Of a DNA stretch of 64,000 bases, positions 14,951-23,709 are shown piece after piece. Location of the stretch: positions 186,001 through 250,000 of the forward strand of contig NZ_CP134609.1 of the NCBI RefSeq assembly GCF_031844705.1, written 5' to 3'. The DNA comes from Streptomyces sp. ITFR-16 (lineage in GTDB: Bacteria > Actinomycetota > Actinomycetes > Streptomycetales > Streptomycetaceae). The notes beneath the pieces are model-generated. The model was given only the letters and a program-made list of their open reading frames with translations. It had not been told where the DNA came from and did no database searches. Numbering within the stretch: position 1 is the first letter of the stretch; every line of letters begins with the position of its first letter. Position numbers and translations under genes: made by a program.

Positions 14951-15496
14951 ATGCCGACCCCGGAGAAGACCTCGCTCACCCGCATCGTCGCCGCAGGCCG
15001 CGATCTGCTGGAGGCGGGCGGCCGGCAGGGGCTGACGATGCAGAGAGTCGCCGAGCGGGTGGGCGTGCGGGCGCCGTCGCTGTACAAGCACGTCAGCAAC
15101 CGGGCGGCCCTGCTCACCGCGGTGGCCGTGGCCACCCTCGACGACCTCATCGCCCTCCTGGAGTCGACCGACGGCTCGCTCGAGGAGCTGGCGCGCTGCT
15201 ACCGGCGGTTCGCCGAGACCCGCCCGGAGGGGTTCCGGCTGATCAACTCCCCGTACGCACCGCCCGAGGCCCTCGCCCGCGCGGCGGCCCCGGTGCTCCG
15301 GGCCTCCGGGGAACTCGTGGGCGAGCGCGAGGCGCTCGATGCCGCCCGGCTGCTGACTGCCTGGCTCACCGGCTTCATCGGCATGGAACTCAACGGCGCC
15401 TTCCGGCTGGGGGGCGACATCGACCGTGCCTTCGCCTACGGCCTGGCCGGCATGCGCCGCGCACTGACGGGCGGTCAGCAGGCCCCGCCCGTCTGA
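14951..15496 (+). CDS. TetR-family transcriptional regulator
   Basis: A 181-residue regulator with helix-turn-helix LTMQRVAERVGVRAPSLYKHVSNRAALLTAVA near residues 30-60 and a TetR_C-type (WHG domain) helical C-terminus. Start 14951 is chosen: a GGAGGG Shine-Dalgarno lies just upstream, while the upstream in-frame ATGs at 14909 and 14912 lie inside the operator repeats. It is divergent from the MBL hydrolase gene, which it probably represses together with itself through the twin operators. Confidence 0.9.
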   Translation: MPTPEKTSLTRIVAAGRDLLEAGGRQGLTMQRVAERVGVRAPSLYKHVSNRAALLTAVAVATLDDLIALLESTDGSLEELARCYRRFAETRPEGFRLINSPYAPPEALARAAAPVLRASGELVGEREALDAARLLTAWLTGFIGMELNGAFRLGGDIDRAFAYGLAGMRRALTGGQQAPPV

Positions 15497-15637
15497 CCGT
15501 CGGGGCAGCGGCCCGTCTCCTCGCACGGCGCTCCCCCAGACGGGCCTCGCGCCCCCTTCGCCCACGCGCCCGGTCATACTGGTGCCGACCAGCACAGGGC
15601 GGGGCCACAGGCGGCGCATGACGTACGGGGTGGACGG

Positions 15638-16812
15638 GTGGGTGTGCCGGAGCGCATTGGTGTGTACGCCGTGGAGCGGGAGTTGGGCGCCGGCGGCATG
15701 GGCACCGTCTATCTGGGCCGCTCGCGCGGCGGGCGTCCGGTGGCCGTGAAGGTGGCCCGGCCCGAGCTGGCGGCCGACCCGCACTTCCGGGAGCGCTTCC
15801 GCGCGGAGGTCGCGGCCGCCCGCCGGGTGGGCGGCTTCCACACGGCACCGGTCGTGGACGCGGACCCCGAGGCCGCGTCCCCCTGGCTCGCCACGGCATA
15901 CACCCCGGGGCCCACCCTGGCCGCCCTCCTCACCTCTGGGGGGGGCCGATGGGCGAGGAGCCGCTGCGGCAGCTGGGGGCGGCGCTCGCCGAGGCACTGG
16001 CAGCGATCCACAGCTGTGGTCTGGTCCACCGCGACCTCAAGCCCGGCAACATCATCATGGCCGCCGACGGCCCCCGGGTGCTGGACTTCGGCATCGCGCG
16101 GGCCATGGAGTCGACCCGGCTGACCTCCACCGGAGTGGCCTTCGGGACCCCGGGGTTCCTGGCACCCGAGCAGGCCATGGGCGAGGCGGTCAGCGGTGCG
16201 GCCGACGTGTTCGCGCTCGGGGCCGTGCTCGTCGCGGCGGCGGGCGGCAGCGCCTTCGGCGGGGGTACCCCGATGGGCCTGATGTACCGCGCGGTGCACG
16301 AGCCCGCCGATCTGTCCGCGGCGCCCCGGAGCCTGTGGCCCGCGCTCGCCGCCTGCCTGGCCAAGGACCCGGCCGGCCGGCCCACGCCGGCGGCCCTGTT
16401 GGACATGTTCGCCCCGATGCCCGCCCCGTACACCCCCACGGCCGCCGTGCTGCCGCCGGTGGACGCGGTCCCCCTCCATCAGGCACCGACGGCCGCCGCG
16501 CCCCCGTACCCCGGGTCGCCTCCGGCCACCGGCCCGGTGGCCGGCGACATCGTCTTCACGGCGACGGACGCCAGCGGTGCGGTCCTGATCGACACCGACG
16601 GCGTCATCCTCGACTCGGACGTGCGGCATCTCCAGTTCGCCTGGGGCCAGATCAGTTCGATCGAGCACACGGCGGAACCGCAGAAGCACCTGGCGGTGAC
16701 CGTCCGGCTCCACGACGGCACGGCCCACCGGCAGGTGGTGAAGGCCCGCAGGGCGTCACTGCTGCGCGCGTGGCTGGCGGACCTTCCGCTGGTCGTGGAC
16801 TGCTTCCGGTAG
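15638..16812 (+). pseudogene. Cytosolic Ser/Thr protein kinase, frameshifted at a G8 tract
   Basis: Frame 1 (from GTG 15638) encodes the N-lobe: glycine-rich loop ELGAGGMGTVYLGRS, ATP-binding Lys in VAVKVARPE, then TPGPTLAALLTS. At a run of eight G (15938-15945) the frame breaks. The matching continuation (MGEEPLRQLG at 15949) is in another frame and encodes HRDLKPGN, DFGIAR and GTPGFLAPE. Removing two G or adding one would restore a kinase of about 390 residues. After the kinase domain come a Pro/Ala-rich linker and a small beta-rich domain (from about 16540); no transmembrane segment or PASTA repeats are present. It could be a sequencing error, a true pseudogene or a slippage-controlled gene. 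Confidence 0.75.
15938..15945 (+). other. Homopolymeric G8 tract at the kinase frameshift
   Basis: Eight consecutive G directly before CCGATG. It coincides exactly with the frame change between the two kinase halves. Confidence 0.8.
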
Positions 16813-16826
16813 GCGCGCGGAGGACC

Positions 16827-16850
16827 GGGGCCGTCTCGCGGGGCGGCCCC
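16827..16850 (+). terminator. Probable hairpin terminator after the kinase gene
   Basis: A 7-bp stem GGGGCCG/CGGCCCC with a 10-nt loop, 15 nt after the kinase stop. Confidence 0.4.
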
Positions 16851-16932
16851 GCGCGTCGCCCGCCCGTCCACGCCGCGTCGGTGCGAGGGTGGGGCGGACG
16901 GCCAGGTCCCGCCACCCAGAAGGGCATCCACT

Positions 16933-17727
16933 GTGCACATCGATCTGTCCGGACGCACCGCCCTCGTCACCGCGTCCACCCAGGGCATCGGCCACGCGAT
17001 CGCGACCGGGCTCGCCCGCGCCGGAGCACGCGTCGTGGTCAACGGCCGCGGCGCCGACCGCGTCGAGCAGGTGGTCCGCGAGCTCCGCTCCGCGACCGGC
17101 AACGACGCCGTCGTGGGCGCCCCCGGCGACCTGGCGAGCGACGACGGCACGGCCGCCGTGCTCCGGGCGGTCCCCCAGGTGGACATCCTCGTCAACAACC
17201 TCGGCATCTTCGGCGCGACGCCCCCGCTGGAGATCGACGACGAGGAGTGGCGCCGCTACTTCGAGGTCAACGTGCTCGCCGCCGTACGGCTGATCCGGGC
17301 CTACCTGCCCGGCATGCAGGAGCGGCACTGGGGCCGGGTGCTCTGTCTCGCGAGCGACTCCGCCGTGGCCGTCCCTGCGGAGATGATCCACTACGGCATG
17401 ACGAAGACCTCCCTGCTCGCGGTCAGCCGGGGCTTCGCGAAGGCCGCCGCAGGCACCGGAGTGACCGTCAACTCCGTGATCGCCGGGCCCACGCACACGG
17501 AGGGCGTGGAGGAGTTCGTACGGCAACTGGTCGGCGACGAGCTGCCGTGGGACGAGGCGCAGCACCGGTTCATGCTTCAGCACCGCCCCCAGTCCCTGAT
17601 CCAGCGGCTCATCGAGCCCGAGGAGATCGCCCACATGGTGGTCTACCTCAGCTCGTCGTACGCCTCGGCCACCACGGGCGGGGCGCTCCGGGTGGACGGC
17701 GGCTACGTCGACTCGATCCTGCCCTGA
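16933..17727 (+). CDS. SDR-family NAD(P)-dependent oxidoreductase
   Basis: A 264-residue short-chain dehydrogenase. The cofactor motif TASTQGIGHAIATGLARAGA (TGxxxGIG type with Ala for Gly) is at residues 12-31, NNLG stands for NNAG, the catalytic Ser is in LASDSAVAVPAE, and Tyr/Lys are in IHYGMTKTSLLAVSRGFA (YxxxK). The C-terminus ends in the usual GGALRVDGGYVDSIL. The start is the GTG at 16933 with AAGGG upstream. The substrate is unknown. It is convergent with the M20 peptidase gene, the two stop codons lying 2 bp apart. Confidence 0.9.
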   Translation: MHIDLSGRTALVTASTQGIGHAIATGLARAGARVVVNGRGADRVEQVVRELRSATGNDAVVGAPGDLASDDGTAAVLRAVPQVDILVNNLGIFGATPPLEIDDEEWRRYFEVNVLAAVRLIRAYLPGMQERHWGRVLCLASDSAVAVPAEMIHYGMTKTSLLAVSRGFAKAAAGTGVTVNSVIAGPTHTEGVEEFVRQLVGDELPWDEAQHRFMLQHRPQSLIQRLIEPEEIAHMVVYLSSSYASATTGGALRVDGGYVDSILP

Positions 17728-17729
17728 GG

Positions 17730-18983
17730 TCACACCTCGTCGAGCCAGGTCAGCGCGGCGACGACCAGCGCCTCCACGCCCGTGCTCAGCGTGGGCTCGA
17801 CAACCGGGGCGAAGAGCGGGGAGTGGTTGCCCGGCAGGTCGTCGATACGGCCCTCGCCGAGCGCGGCGAGCGTCGGCTCCGTCTCCAGCCCGCCCCAGAA
17901 CCAGAACACCGTGGGCACGCCGAGCGTGTCCCCGAACACGCCCACGTCCTCGCTCGCGTTCACCTGCGGCATCGGCAGGATCCGCTGGGCGCCGAAGTGC
18001 TCGGAGAACGCGGCCACCGTCCTGCCCGTGGCCTCCGGATCGCTGACGAGCGCGGGTGCGGAGGCGAACCAGGTGAGGACCGGAGGCCGCTCCGCGCCGC
18101 TCGCGGCGGACTCGGCCCGTGCGACGCGCTCGATCGCGGTGCGCACCTGATCGCGTACGGCCGGGGTGAACGAGCGTACGTTGACGCCGAGTTCGGCCGT
18201 GTCGGGGATGATGTTGTCCTTGGTGCCGGCGTGCAGCCGCCCCACGGTCACCACCGCCGACTCCGCCGGTGACACCTCGCGGGCGACGACGCCCTGCAGC
18301 CGGGTCACCACATGGGCGGCCATCAGCACCGGGTCGATCGCGGCCTCGGGGCGGGAGCCGTGTCCGCCCCGGCCGTGGAGCGTGATGTTCAGGGAGTCCG
18401 CCGCAGCCATCACGGGCCCGCTGCCGTAGCCGATGAATCCGGCCGGCAGGGGGCCCACATGCTGGCCCAGCACGATCTGCGGCACGGGAAAGCGCTCGAA
18501 CAGCCCGTCCTCGACCATGTCCCGGGCGCCGACCGCGAGTTCCTCGGCCGGCTGGAACACCACGAGCAGGGTGCCGCTCCACCGCTCCCGGCTCCGGGCG
18601 AGCAGGGTGGCGGCGCCGGTCAGACAGACCGCGTGCATGTCGTGCCCGCAGGCGTGCATCACGGGCACCTCGGTGCCGTCGGCGTCCACGGCCCGGGCCT
18701 TGCTGGCGTACGGCAGTCCGGTCCTCTCCTCCACCGGCAAGGCGTCGAAGTCCGCGCGCAGCATGACCACCGGGCCGTCCCCGTTGCGCAGGACACCCAC
18801 CACACCGGTGCCCCCGACCTGCTCGACGACCTCGTCGAAGCCGACCTCCCGCAGGCGCCGGGCCAGCAGGGCCGCGGTGCGGGTCTCCTGGAGCGACAGC
18901 TCCGGATGCTCGTGCAGGTCCCGGTAGAAGCCGGCCAGGTCCTCGCGGAGCTCCGCCAGTCCCGCAGTCACCGTCTTGGGCAT
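17730..18983 (-). CDS. M20-family amidohydrolase (hippurate/N-acyl-amino-acid hydrolase type)
   Basis: A 417-residue dinuclear metallopeptidase of the M20D group. Metal ligands are visible in MHACGHDMHAVCL (about residue 110), the catalytic Glu pair in VVFQPAEELAVGA, and the lid-domain His in GRGGHGSRPEAAIDPV. This family removes acyl groups from N-acyl amino acids or opens related amides. The C-terminal motif SEDVGVFGDTLGVPTVFWFWGG matches the last metal-binding loop. It is a single gene with no obvious operon partner. The substrate is unknown. Confidence 0.9.
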   Translation of the reverse strand: MPKTVTAGLAELREDLAGFYRDLHEHPELSLQETRTAALLARRLREVGFDEVVEQVGGTGVVGVLRNGDGPVVMLRADFDALPVEERTGLPYASKARAVDADGTEVPVMHACGHDMHAVCLTGAATLLARSRERWSGTLLVVFQPAEELAVGARDMVEDGLFERFPVPQIVLGQHVGPLPAGFIGYGSGPVMAAADSLNITLHGRGGHGSRPEAAIDPVLMAAHVVTRLQGVVAREVSPAESAVVTVGRLHAGTKDNIIPDTAELGVNVRSFTPAVRDQVRTAIERVARAESAASGAERPPVLTWFASAPALVSDPEATGRTVAAFSEHFGAQRILPMPQVNASEDVGVFGDTLGVPTVFWFWGGLETEPTLAALGEGRIDDLPGNHSPLFAPVVEPTLSTGVEALVVAALTWLDEV

Positions 18984-19165
18984 GTCCGTGCCTTCCTACG
19001 CGCCGATCCGGGCACCGTACCTCCGGAAAGATCCGTTGGCACGACGCGTCGCCGCACGGGCGGGGTGCGCGGGTGCTGGGTAGCCTGGCCGAAAACGGGC
19101 ACGGCCGGCACGACGTCCACGGGCCGGGCGGCCGCACCGACACCTTGACCGATCAGGAGCAGCCC

Positions 19166-19426
19166 GTGACCACCGAAGACGACGCCCGCGCCGCCATCCT
19201 GCACGCATTCGGCGACTCCGCCACCGTGCACATCGAGTCGTTCCCCGCCGGGAACCTCTCGATCACCCTCGCCAGGGGCGGGCACACCGCCACCATCGAC
19301 GGTCACCCCGACAGCGGCTGGGGCTGGACCGTCGACCCCGTCGAGGACGACGGCTTCACGGGCCACGAGAACACCGCACCCAGCCTCGACGAAGCGCTCG
19401 CCGCCCTGCACGCCGCCCTCATCTAG
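19166..19426 (+). CDS. Small conserved-looking hypothetical protein
   Basis: An 86-residue acidic protein with no recognised domain: ARAAILHAFGDSATVHIESF, GHTATIDGHPDSGWGWTVDP, SLDEALAALHAAL. The pattern, alternating strands and a final helix, suggests a small alpha/beta fold. The GTG at 19166 has an AGGAG 6 nt upstream; in-frame codons continue upstream to 19073 but lack ribosome-site support. It stands alone between two unrelated genes. Function unknown. Confidence 0.65.
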   Translation: MTTEDDARAAILHAFGDSATVHIESFPAGNLSITLARGGHTATIDGHPDSGWGWTVDPVEDDGFTGHENTAPSLDEALAALHAALI

Positions 19427-19457
19427 GACCCCGCCGGGAATTTACCTAATCAACAAA

Positions 19458-19484
19458 TTGACTAGTCATATCTGTGTGTAGGGT
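19458..19484 (+). promoter_or_regulatory. Promoter with overlapping palindrome for the GDSL gene
   Basis: TTGACT (19458-19463) and TAGGGT (19479-19484) form a plausible -35/-10 pair with a short 15-nt spacer. TGACTAGTCA (19459-19468) is a perfect palindrome over the -35 and could be an operator. The block is the most AT-rich in this neighbourhood. Confidence 0.5.
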
Positions 19485-19546
19485 GAGGTGACCGCCGGGT
19501 CGGCTGCCGCCGGCCATGACCGTGCTGCGAGAGAGGCCGGCGACCC

Positions 19547-20329
19547 ATGCCGAGTGGTGCCTACCTGCGTTACGTCGCCCTGGGCGACAGCCAGACCGAG
19601 GGGGTGGGCGACGGGGACGACACCGTCGGCCTGCGGGGCTGGGCCGACCGGCTCGCCGAGCACCTCGCCGCCGTCGAGCCCGGCCTCCTGTACGCCAATC
19701 TCGCCGTGCGGGGACGGGTCGCCGGACAGGTTCTCGACGAACAGCTGGCGCCCGCGCTGGCGCTGCGCCCCGATCTGGCCACCGTCGTCGCCGGTGTCAA
19801 CGACCTCCTGCGGCCACGGTTCGACGCGGCGCAGGTGGCCGGGCAGCTGGAGGAGATGTTCGCGGCGCTCACGGCCGCCGGAGCCCGGGTGGCGACGCTG
19901 ACCGTTCCCGACGTGGGCAGGATCGCGCCGCTCGCCCGCCCGGTCAGGTCCCGGGTGCGGGAGCTCAACGACCACATCCGGGCCGCGGCCGCCCGGCACG
20001 GGGTCCTGGTCGCCGAGACCGCCCGGCACGACGTCGCCACCGATCCGCGCATGTGGAGCACGGACCGGCTCCACGCCAGCCCGCTGGGCCACGAGCGGAT
20101 CGCCGCGGCCGTCGCCGAGGCGCTGAACCTTCCCGGCAGCGACGACAGCTGGACGCACCCGCTGCCCCCGCAGACCCTGCCCACCCGGTGGCAGGCCGCG
20201 GGCGCCGAGGTCCGCTGGGCGGCCGGATTCCTCGGCCCCTGGATAGGACGGCGCCTGCGCGGCCGGTCATCCGGGGACGGCCGCACCGCGAAGCGGCCCG
20301 AACCGCTGCCGGTGAAGGTGCTTCCGTAG
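19547..20329 (+). CDS. SGNH/GDSL-type esterase
   Basis: A 260-residue hydrolase. Block I is VALGDSQTEGVGDGDD (residues 9-24, catalytic Ser), the Gly of block II is in YANLAVRGRVAGQVL, block III is VVAGVNDLLRP with the Asn, and block V is STDRLHASPLGHE with Asp and His. No signal peptide is seen, so it is probably intracellular. About 60 residues follow block V, ending in a basic tail. It is likely to remove acyl or acetyl groups from a small substrate, possibly a sugar or lipid. It is convergent with the SRPBCC gene. Confidence 0.88.
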   Translation: MPSGAYLRYVALGDSQTEGVGDGDDTVGLRGWADRLAEHLAAVEPGLLYANLAVRGRVAGQVLDEQLAPALALRPDLATVVAGVNDLLRPRFDAAQVAGQLEEMFAALTAAGARVATLTVPDVGRIAPLARPVRSRVRELNDHIRAAAARHGVLVAETARHDVATDPRMWSTDRLHASPLGHERIAAAVAEALNLPGSDDSWTHPLPPQTLPTRWQAAGAEVRWAAGFLGPWIGRRLRGRSSGDGRTAKRPEPLPVKVLP

Positions 20330-20377
20330 CGCCTTCACACGGCACGGGCGGGGGCTGTGGCACACGGCCGGGCGTGG

Positions 20378-20809
20378 TCAGAAGTCACCCGCCGCGGTCC
20401 GCTCGGCCAGCCTCTGGAACTCGCCGAGGTCGTAGTTGGCCAGGACCGAGTCGAGGTTGGTCAGGGCGCCGAGGTACTCCACGAACCCCTGGGGGTTGTA
20501 CTCGATCTGGAGCGCCACCCGGCTCCGCTCGTCGTCCAGCCGGTGGAAGGTGACGACACCCGCGTGATGGACCCCCTCCGTCGTCTTCCAGGCGATCCGG
20601 TCCTCCGGGACGACCTCGGTGAGTTCGGCGACGAAGCTCTTGTCGGCGCCCGGCAGGGAGAGCTGCCAGCCGAACCGGCGCTCGTCCAGCGGGTCGACGC
20701 GCCGCACATGGGTCAGGAACGTGGGCCAGCGCGCCACATCGCTCCACAGCGCCCAGCTGACGGCCACCGGTGCCTTGATATCGACGGTCTCGACGATCGA
20801 GGACGACAT
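20378..20809 (-). CDS. SRPBCC (START-like) ligand-binding protein
   Basis: A 143-residue helix-grip protein of the polyketide cyclase/dehydrase and lipid-transport superfamily: VETVDIKAPVAVSWALWSDV at the start, WPTFLTHVRRVDPLDERRFGW, then TFHRLDDERSRVALQIEYNP. AAGGAG lies 6 nt before the ATG at 20809. This fold binds hydrophobic ligands in a central cavity; in Streptomyces many such genes stand alone and have no known ligand. The sequence gives no evidence for catalysis. Confidence 0.85.
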   Translation of the reverse strand: MSSSIVETVDIKAPVAVSWALWSDVARWPTFLTHVRRVDPLDERRFGWQLSLPGADKSFVAELTEVVPEDRIAWKTTEGVHHAGVVTFHRLDDERSRVALQIEYNPQGFVEYLGALTNLDSVLANYDLGEFQRLAERTAAGDF

Positions 20810-21000
20810 GAGAACTCCTTCTTGTAGCCGTGCGCCTCGCAGCCGCGGACCTCGTCCCGACTACCCCCGGCGACCGGCGGCACACCCCCGGCCCGCGCAG
20901 GCCTGAGCCGCCGATTCCGGGGCAGACGGCCGTTCACCGGGAGGACCGAACCTCCCCGTGGCCGCCCCGTCGCGGTGCGGCGCCGAACACCGGGAGACCC

Positions 21001-22755
21001 ATGTCCACCACCCAGCCGGAGAGACCGGCCCAGCCGACCGCCGAGCAGCCCCTCAGCGCCTCAGGGCCCGGCAGGTCGCCCGCTCTGACCAGCGGCTACG
21101 CCAAGTCCGCCGTACGCATCGGCGTGCTGACCACCTGTCAGGCAGCGCTCATGGTGGGCTTCGGGCTCCTGATCACCGGACCCGCCGCCGGGATATGGCC
21201 GCTGACCGTCGAGGACCACGTCAACGAGGGCTTCGAGCACCTGCGCACCGGGGCGCTCTCCGACGCGTCGTTCGTCGCGTCGGAGGCCGGCAACACCGCC
21301 ACCGTGATCGCCCTCACCGTCCTGGCCTGTGCGGGCCTGATCCTCATACCCCGGCTGCCGAAGTGGCGCCAGGCCGTGTTCCTCGCCGTCTCCGTCTCGC
21401 TCCAGGCCCTGGTCTTCCTGGTCATCAGCGCGTCCGTGGACCGCGACCGGCCTGATGTGGACCGGCTCGACGCCTCGCCGCCGACGGCGAGTTACACCTC
21501 GGGGCACACGGGCGCCGCGACGGCGCTCTACGCGGGCCTCGCCGTGCTGGCACTCGTCCCGCACGACCGGCGCCGGTGGCGGAAGGCCGTCGCCGTCCTG
21601 CTCCTCCTCGTACCGCTGCTGGTCGCCGTGGCGCGGCTCTACCGGGGGATGCACCACCCCACCGATGTCCTGGGCGGGCTGCTGAACGGCGGGCTCTCGC
21701 TGCTGATCGTGGGCCGCGCTCTCCTGTCCGACGACAGCGGCTCCGCACCGCCGCCGGAGAACGCCATGGGAATCGCGCTGAGGGCGGCAGCCGAGCGGGC
21801 CGAGGTCGTGGCGGGCCGGACCGTCGTCATCGTCAACCCGACCGTGACCGACGAGGCGGAACGCGAGACGCTGCGGCTGGTGCTGGAGCAGCACGGGCAT
21901 CATGCGGTGGAGTTCGTCTCCACCACCGCCGACGACCCGGGCGGAGGTCAGGCGGCCGAGGCGGTCGACGGCGGTGCGTCCCTGGTCGTGGTCTGCGGCG
22001 GTGACGGAACCGTCAGACTCGTGGCGGACAGGCTGGCCGGCACCGGGGTGCCGCTGGCCGTGGTGCCCTGCGGCACCGGCAATCTGCTGGCCCGGAATCT
22101 GGGCCTGCCCCTCAAGCCCGCCGCCGCCCTGGACGCGGCGCTGTCCGGCACCCCGCACCTCATCGACCTCGGGCGCATCGAGGGCGACGGGCTCCCCGCC
22201 ACGCACTTCACCGCCATGTCGGGCGCCGGTCTGGACGCCGCGATGCTGGAGCACACCGACGACCGCGCGAAGTCCGCCGTCGGCTGGCCCGCCTATGTGG
22301 TGGCGGGTGTCAGCAGCCTGCGCGCCCCTCGGATGTCGGTGTCGATCCGGCTGGACGACGGGCCCGTACTGCACCGCACCGCCCGGATGGTGCTCCTCGC
22401 CAACATCGGCAGCGTGCAGGGCGGCGCATCCCTCGTCCCGTCCGCCCGGCCCGACGACGCACTGCTCGACCTCGCCGTCTTCGACCCGCACGGTCCGACC
22501 GGGTGGCTGCGTGCCGCCGGGACCGTGCTGCGCGGACGCTCACGGCCGCCCCGGCCGTCGGCCCGGAGCAGCTTCCCGTCCGCCGACGGCGACGGCACCC
22601 CGGTGGAGTACTTCACCTTCCGGCGCGCCGAACTCCGTTTCGCCACCGAGCAGTCGCGCGAGATGGACGGCGACCCCGTACGGCCGGGCCGGCGGCTCGT
22701 CGCCGAGGTGCGGCCGGGCGCCCTGACCCTGCTCCTGCCGTCCGGGGACGCGTAG
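21001..22755 (+). CDS. PAP2 phosphatase-lipid kinase fusion protein
   Basis: A 584-residue two-domain protein. Residues about 35-240 form a polytopic PAP2 domain with a KxxxxxxRP-like remnant (VDRDRPDVDRL), SYTSGHTGAATALY and RLYRGMHHPTDVLGG (catalytic histidines). Residues about 275-580 are a diacylglycerol/sphingosine-kinase-like catalytic domain with VVVCGGDGTVRLVADRL and PCGTGNLLARNLGLP. One polypeptide could therefore both remove and add lipid phosphate groups. The start at 21001 has GGGAG upstream. The stop is directly followed by the YihY gene, which abuts the next PAP2 gene, so the three form an operon. Confidence 0.9.
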   Translation: MSTTQPERPAQPTAEQPLSASGPGRSPALTSGYAKSAVRIGVLTTCQAALMVGFGLLITGPAAGIWPLTVEDHVNEGFEHLRTGALSDASFVASEAGNTATVIALTVLACAGLILIPRLPKWRQAVFLAVSVSLQALVFLVISASVDRDRPDVDRLDASPPTASYTSGHTGAATALYAGLAVLALVPHDRRRWRKAVAVLLLLVPLLVAVARLYRGMHHPTDVLGGLLNGGLSLLIVGRALLSDDSGSAPPPENAMGIALRAAAERAEVVAGRTVVIVNPTVTDEAERETLRLVLEQHGHHAVEFVSTTADDPGGGQAAEAVDGGASLVVVCGGDGTVRLVADRLAGTGVPLAVVPCGTGNLLARNLGLPLKPAAALDAALSGTPHLIDLGRIEGDGLPATHFTAMSGAGLDAAMLEHTDDRAKSAVGWPAYVVAGVSSLRAPRMSVSIRLDDGPVLHRTARMVLLANIGSVQGGASLVPSARPDDALLDLAVFDPHGPTGWLRAAGTVLRGRSRPPRPSARSSFPSADGDGTPVEYFTFRRAELRFATEQSREMDGDPVRPGRRLVAEVRPGALTLLLPSGDA

Positions 22756-23709
22756 ATGGGTACCGCGACCCGGGTCCCGCAGACCCGCGACATGACGGGT
22801 GACGAGCTCTCCGCCGACGAGGCGCTGGCGTCCCTGCGCCGCTACGGCCGCTGGCCCCTGGTGCGCGACTCCTTCGTGCGCTTCCGGTACGCGGACGGTT
22901 TCAGCCACTCCCGCGCGCTCGCCCTGCAGACGGTGCTCGCCGTGATTCCGCTGGTCATCGCGTTCGTCGGCCTGTCCGCCTCGCTGCACACCGAGAACGT
23001 GGGACGGCTCGCGGAGCTGACGATCCACCGGATCGCGGCGGGGCCGAGCGCCGAGGTGGTGGAGGACGCGCTGGACCGCAGCAAGCGGCGCGCCGGCGAG
23101 GGCTCCCAGCTCACGCTCTGGTTCGGTCTGCTCTTCTCGCTGGTCAACGTCACGACGGCGATGTGCCAGATCGAGCGCGGCGCGAACCGGATCTACGGGG
23201 TCGAGCGCGACCGCCCGTTCCACCAGAAGTACTTCCGGGGCCTGGTGATGTCTTTGACCGCCGGCATCCCGCTGGGCATCGGCTTCATCCTGATGGTGGT
23301 CGGCGGGGACCTCGTCGCGGCCGCGGTGACGGTCTACGGTCTGGGCGACGGGGCCAGGACCTGGTGGGACCTGCTGCGCTGGCCGTGCGGGCTGCTGCTC
23401 GCGCTGCTGTCGGCGAGCGCGATCTTCCGCCGCTCCCCCCGCCGCAGGCAGCCCGGCTACACCTGGCTCGCGTTCGGGGCCGCCCTGTACCTGGTGCTGT
23501 GGACGGCGCTGACCTGGCTGCTCAGCCTCTACCTCTCGGTCAGCGGGTCCTTCGACACGGTCTACGGCCCGCTGAGCGCGTTCATGTCTCTTCTGCTGTG
23601 GGCCTATCTGACCTCCATCGCCCTGTTCCTCGGGCTGTCCTTCGCGGCGCAGCTGGAGGCTGCCCGCGCCCGCCGGCCCGGCCCTGTACACGCCGATCCG
23701 GGAGCATGA
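22756..23709 (+). CDS. YihY/BrkB-family inner-membrane protein
   Basis: A 317-residue membrane protein with about six hydrophobic segments. Characteristic motifs are FRYADGFSHSRALALQTVLAV near residue 40, NRIYGVERDRPFHQKYFRG in the middle and LLLWAYLTSIALFLGLSFAAQLE at the end (the conserved GAxxxxE-type helix). Family members were once called RNase BN, which is wrong; the function is still unclear, with links to envelope integrity and possibly lipid transport. The start codon directly follows the stop of the PAP2-kinase gene with no gap, and the stop is followed at once by the next PAP2 gene. Confidence 0.88.
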   Translation: MGTATRVPQTRDMTGDELSADEALASLRRYGRWPLVRDSFVRFRYADGFSHSRALALQTVLAVIPLVIAFVGLSASLHTENVGRLAELTIHRIAAGPSAEVVEDALDRSKRRAGEGSQLTLWFGLLFSLVNVTTAMCQIERGANRIYGVERDRPFHQKYFRGLVMSLTAGIPLGIGFILMVVGGDLVAAAVTVYGLGDGARTWWDLLRWPCGLLLALLSASAIFRRSPRRRQPGYTWLAFGAALYLVLWTALTWLLSLYLSVSGSFDTVYGPLSAFMSLLLWAYLTSIALFLGLSFAAQLEAARARRPGPVHADPGA

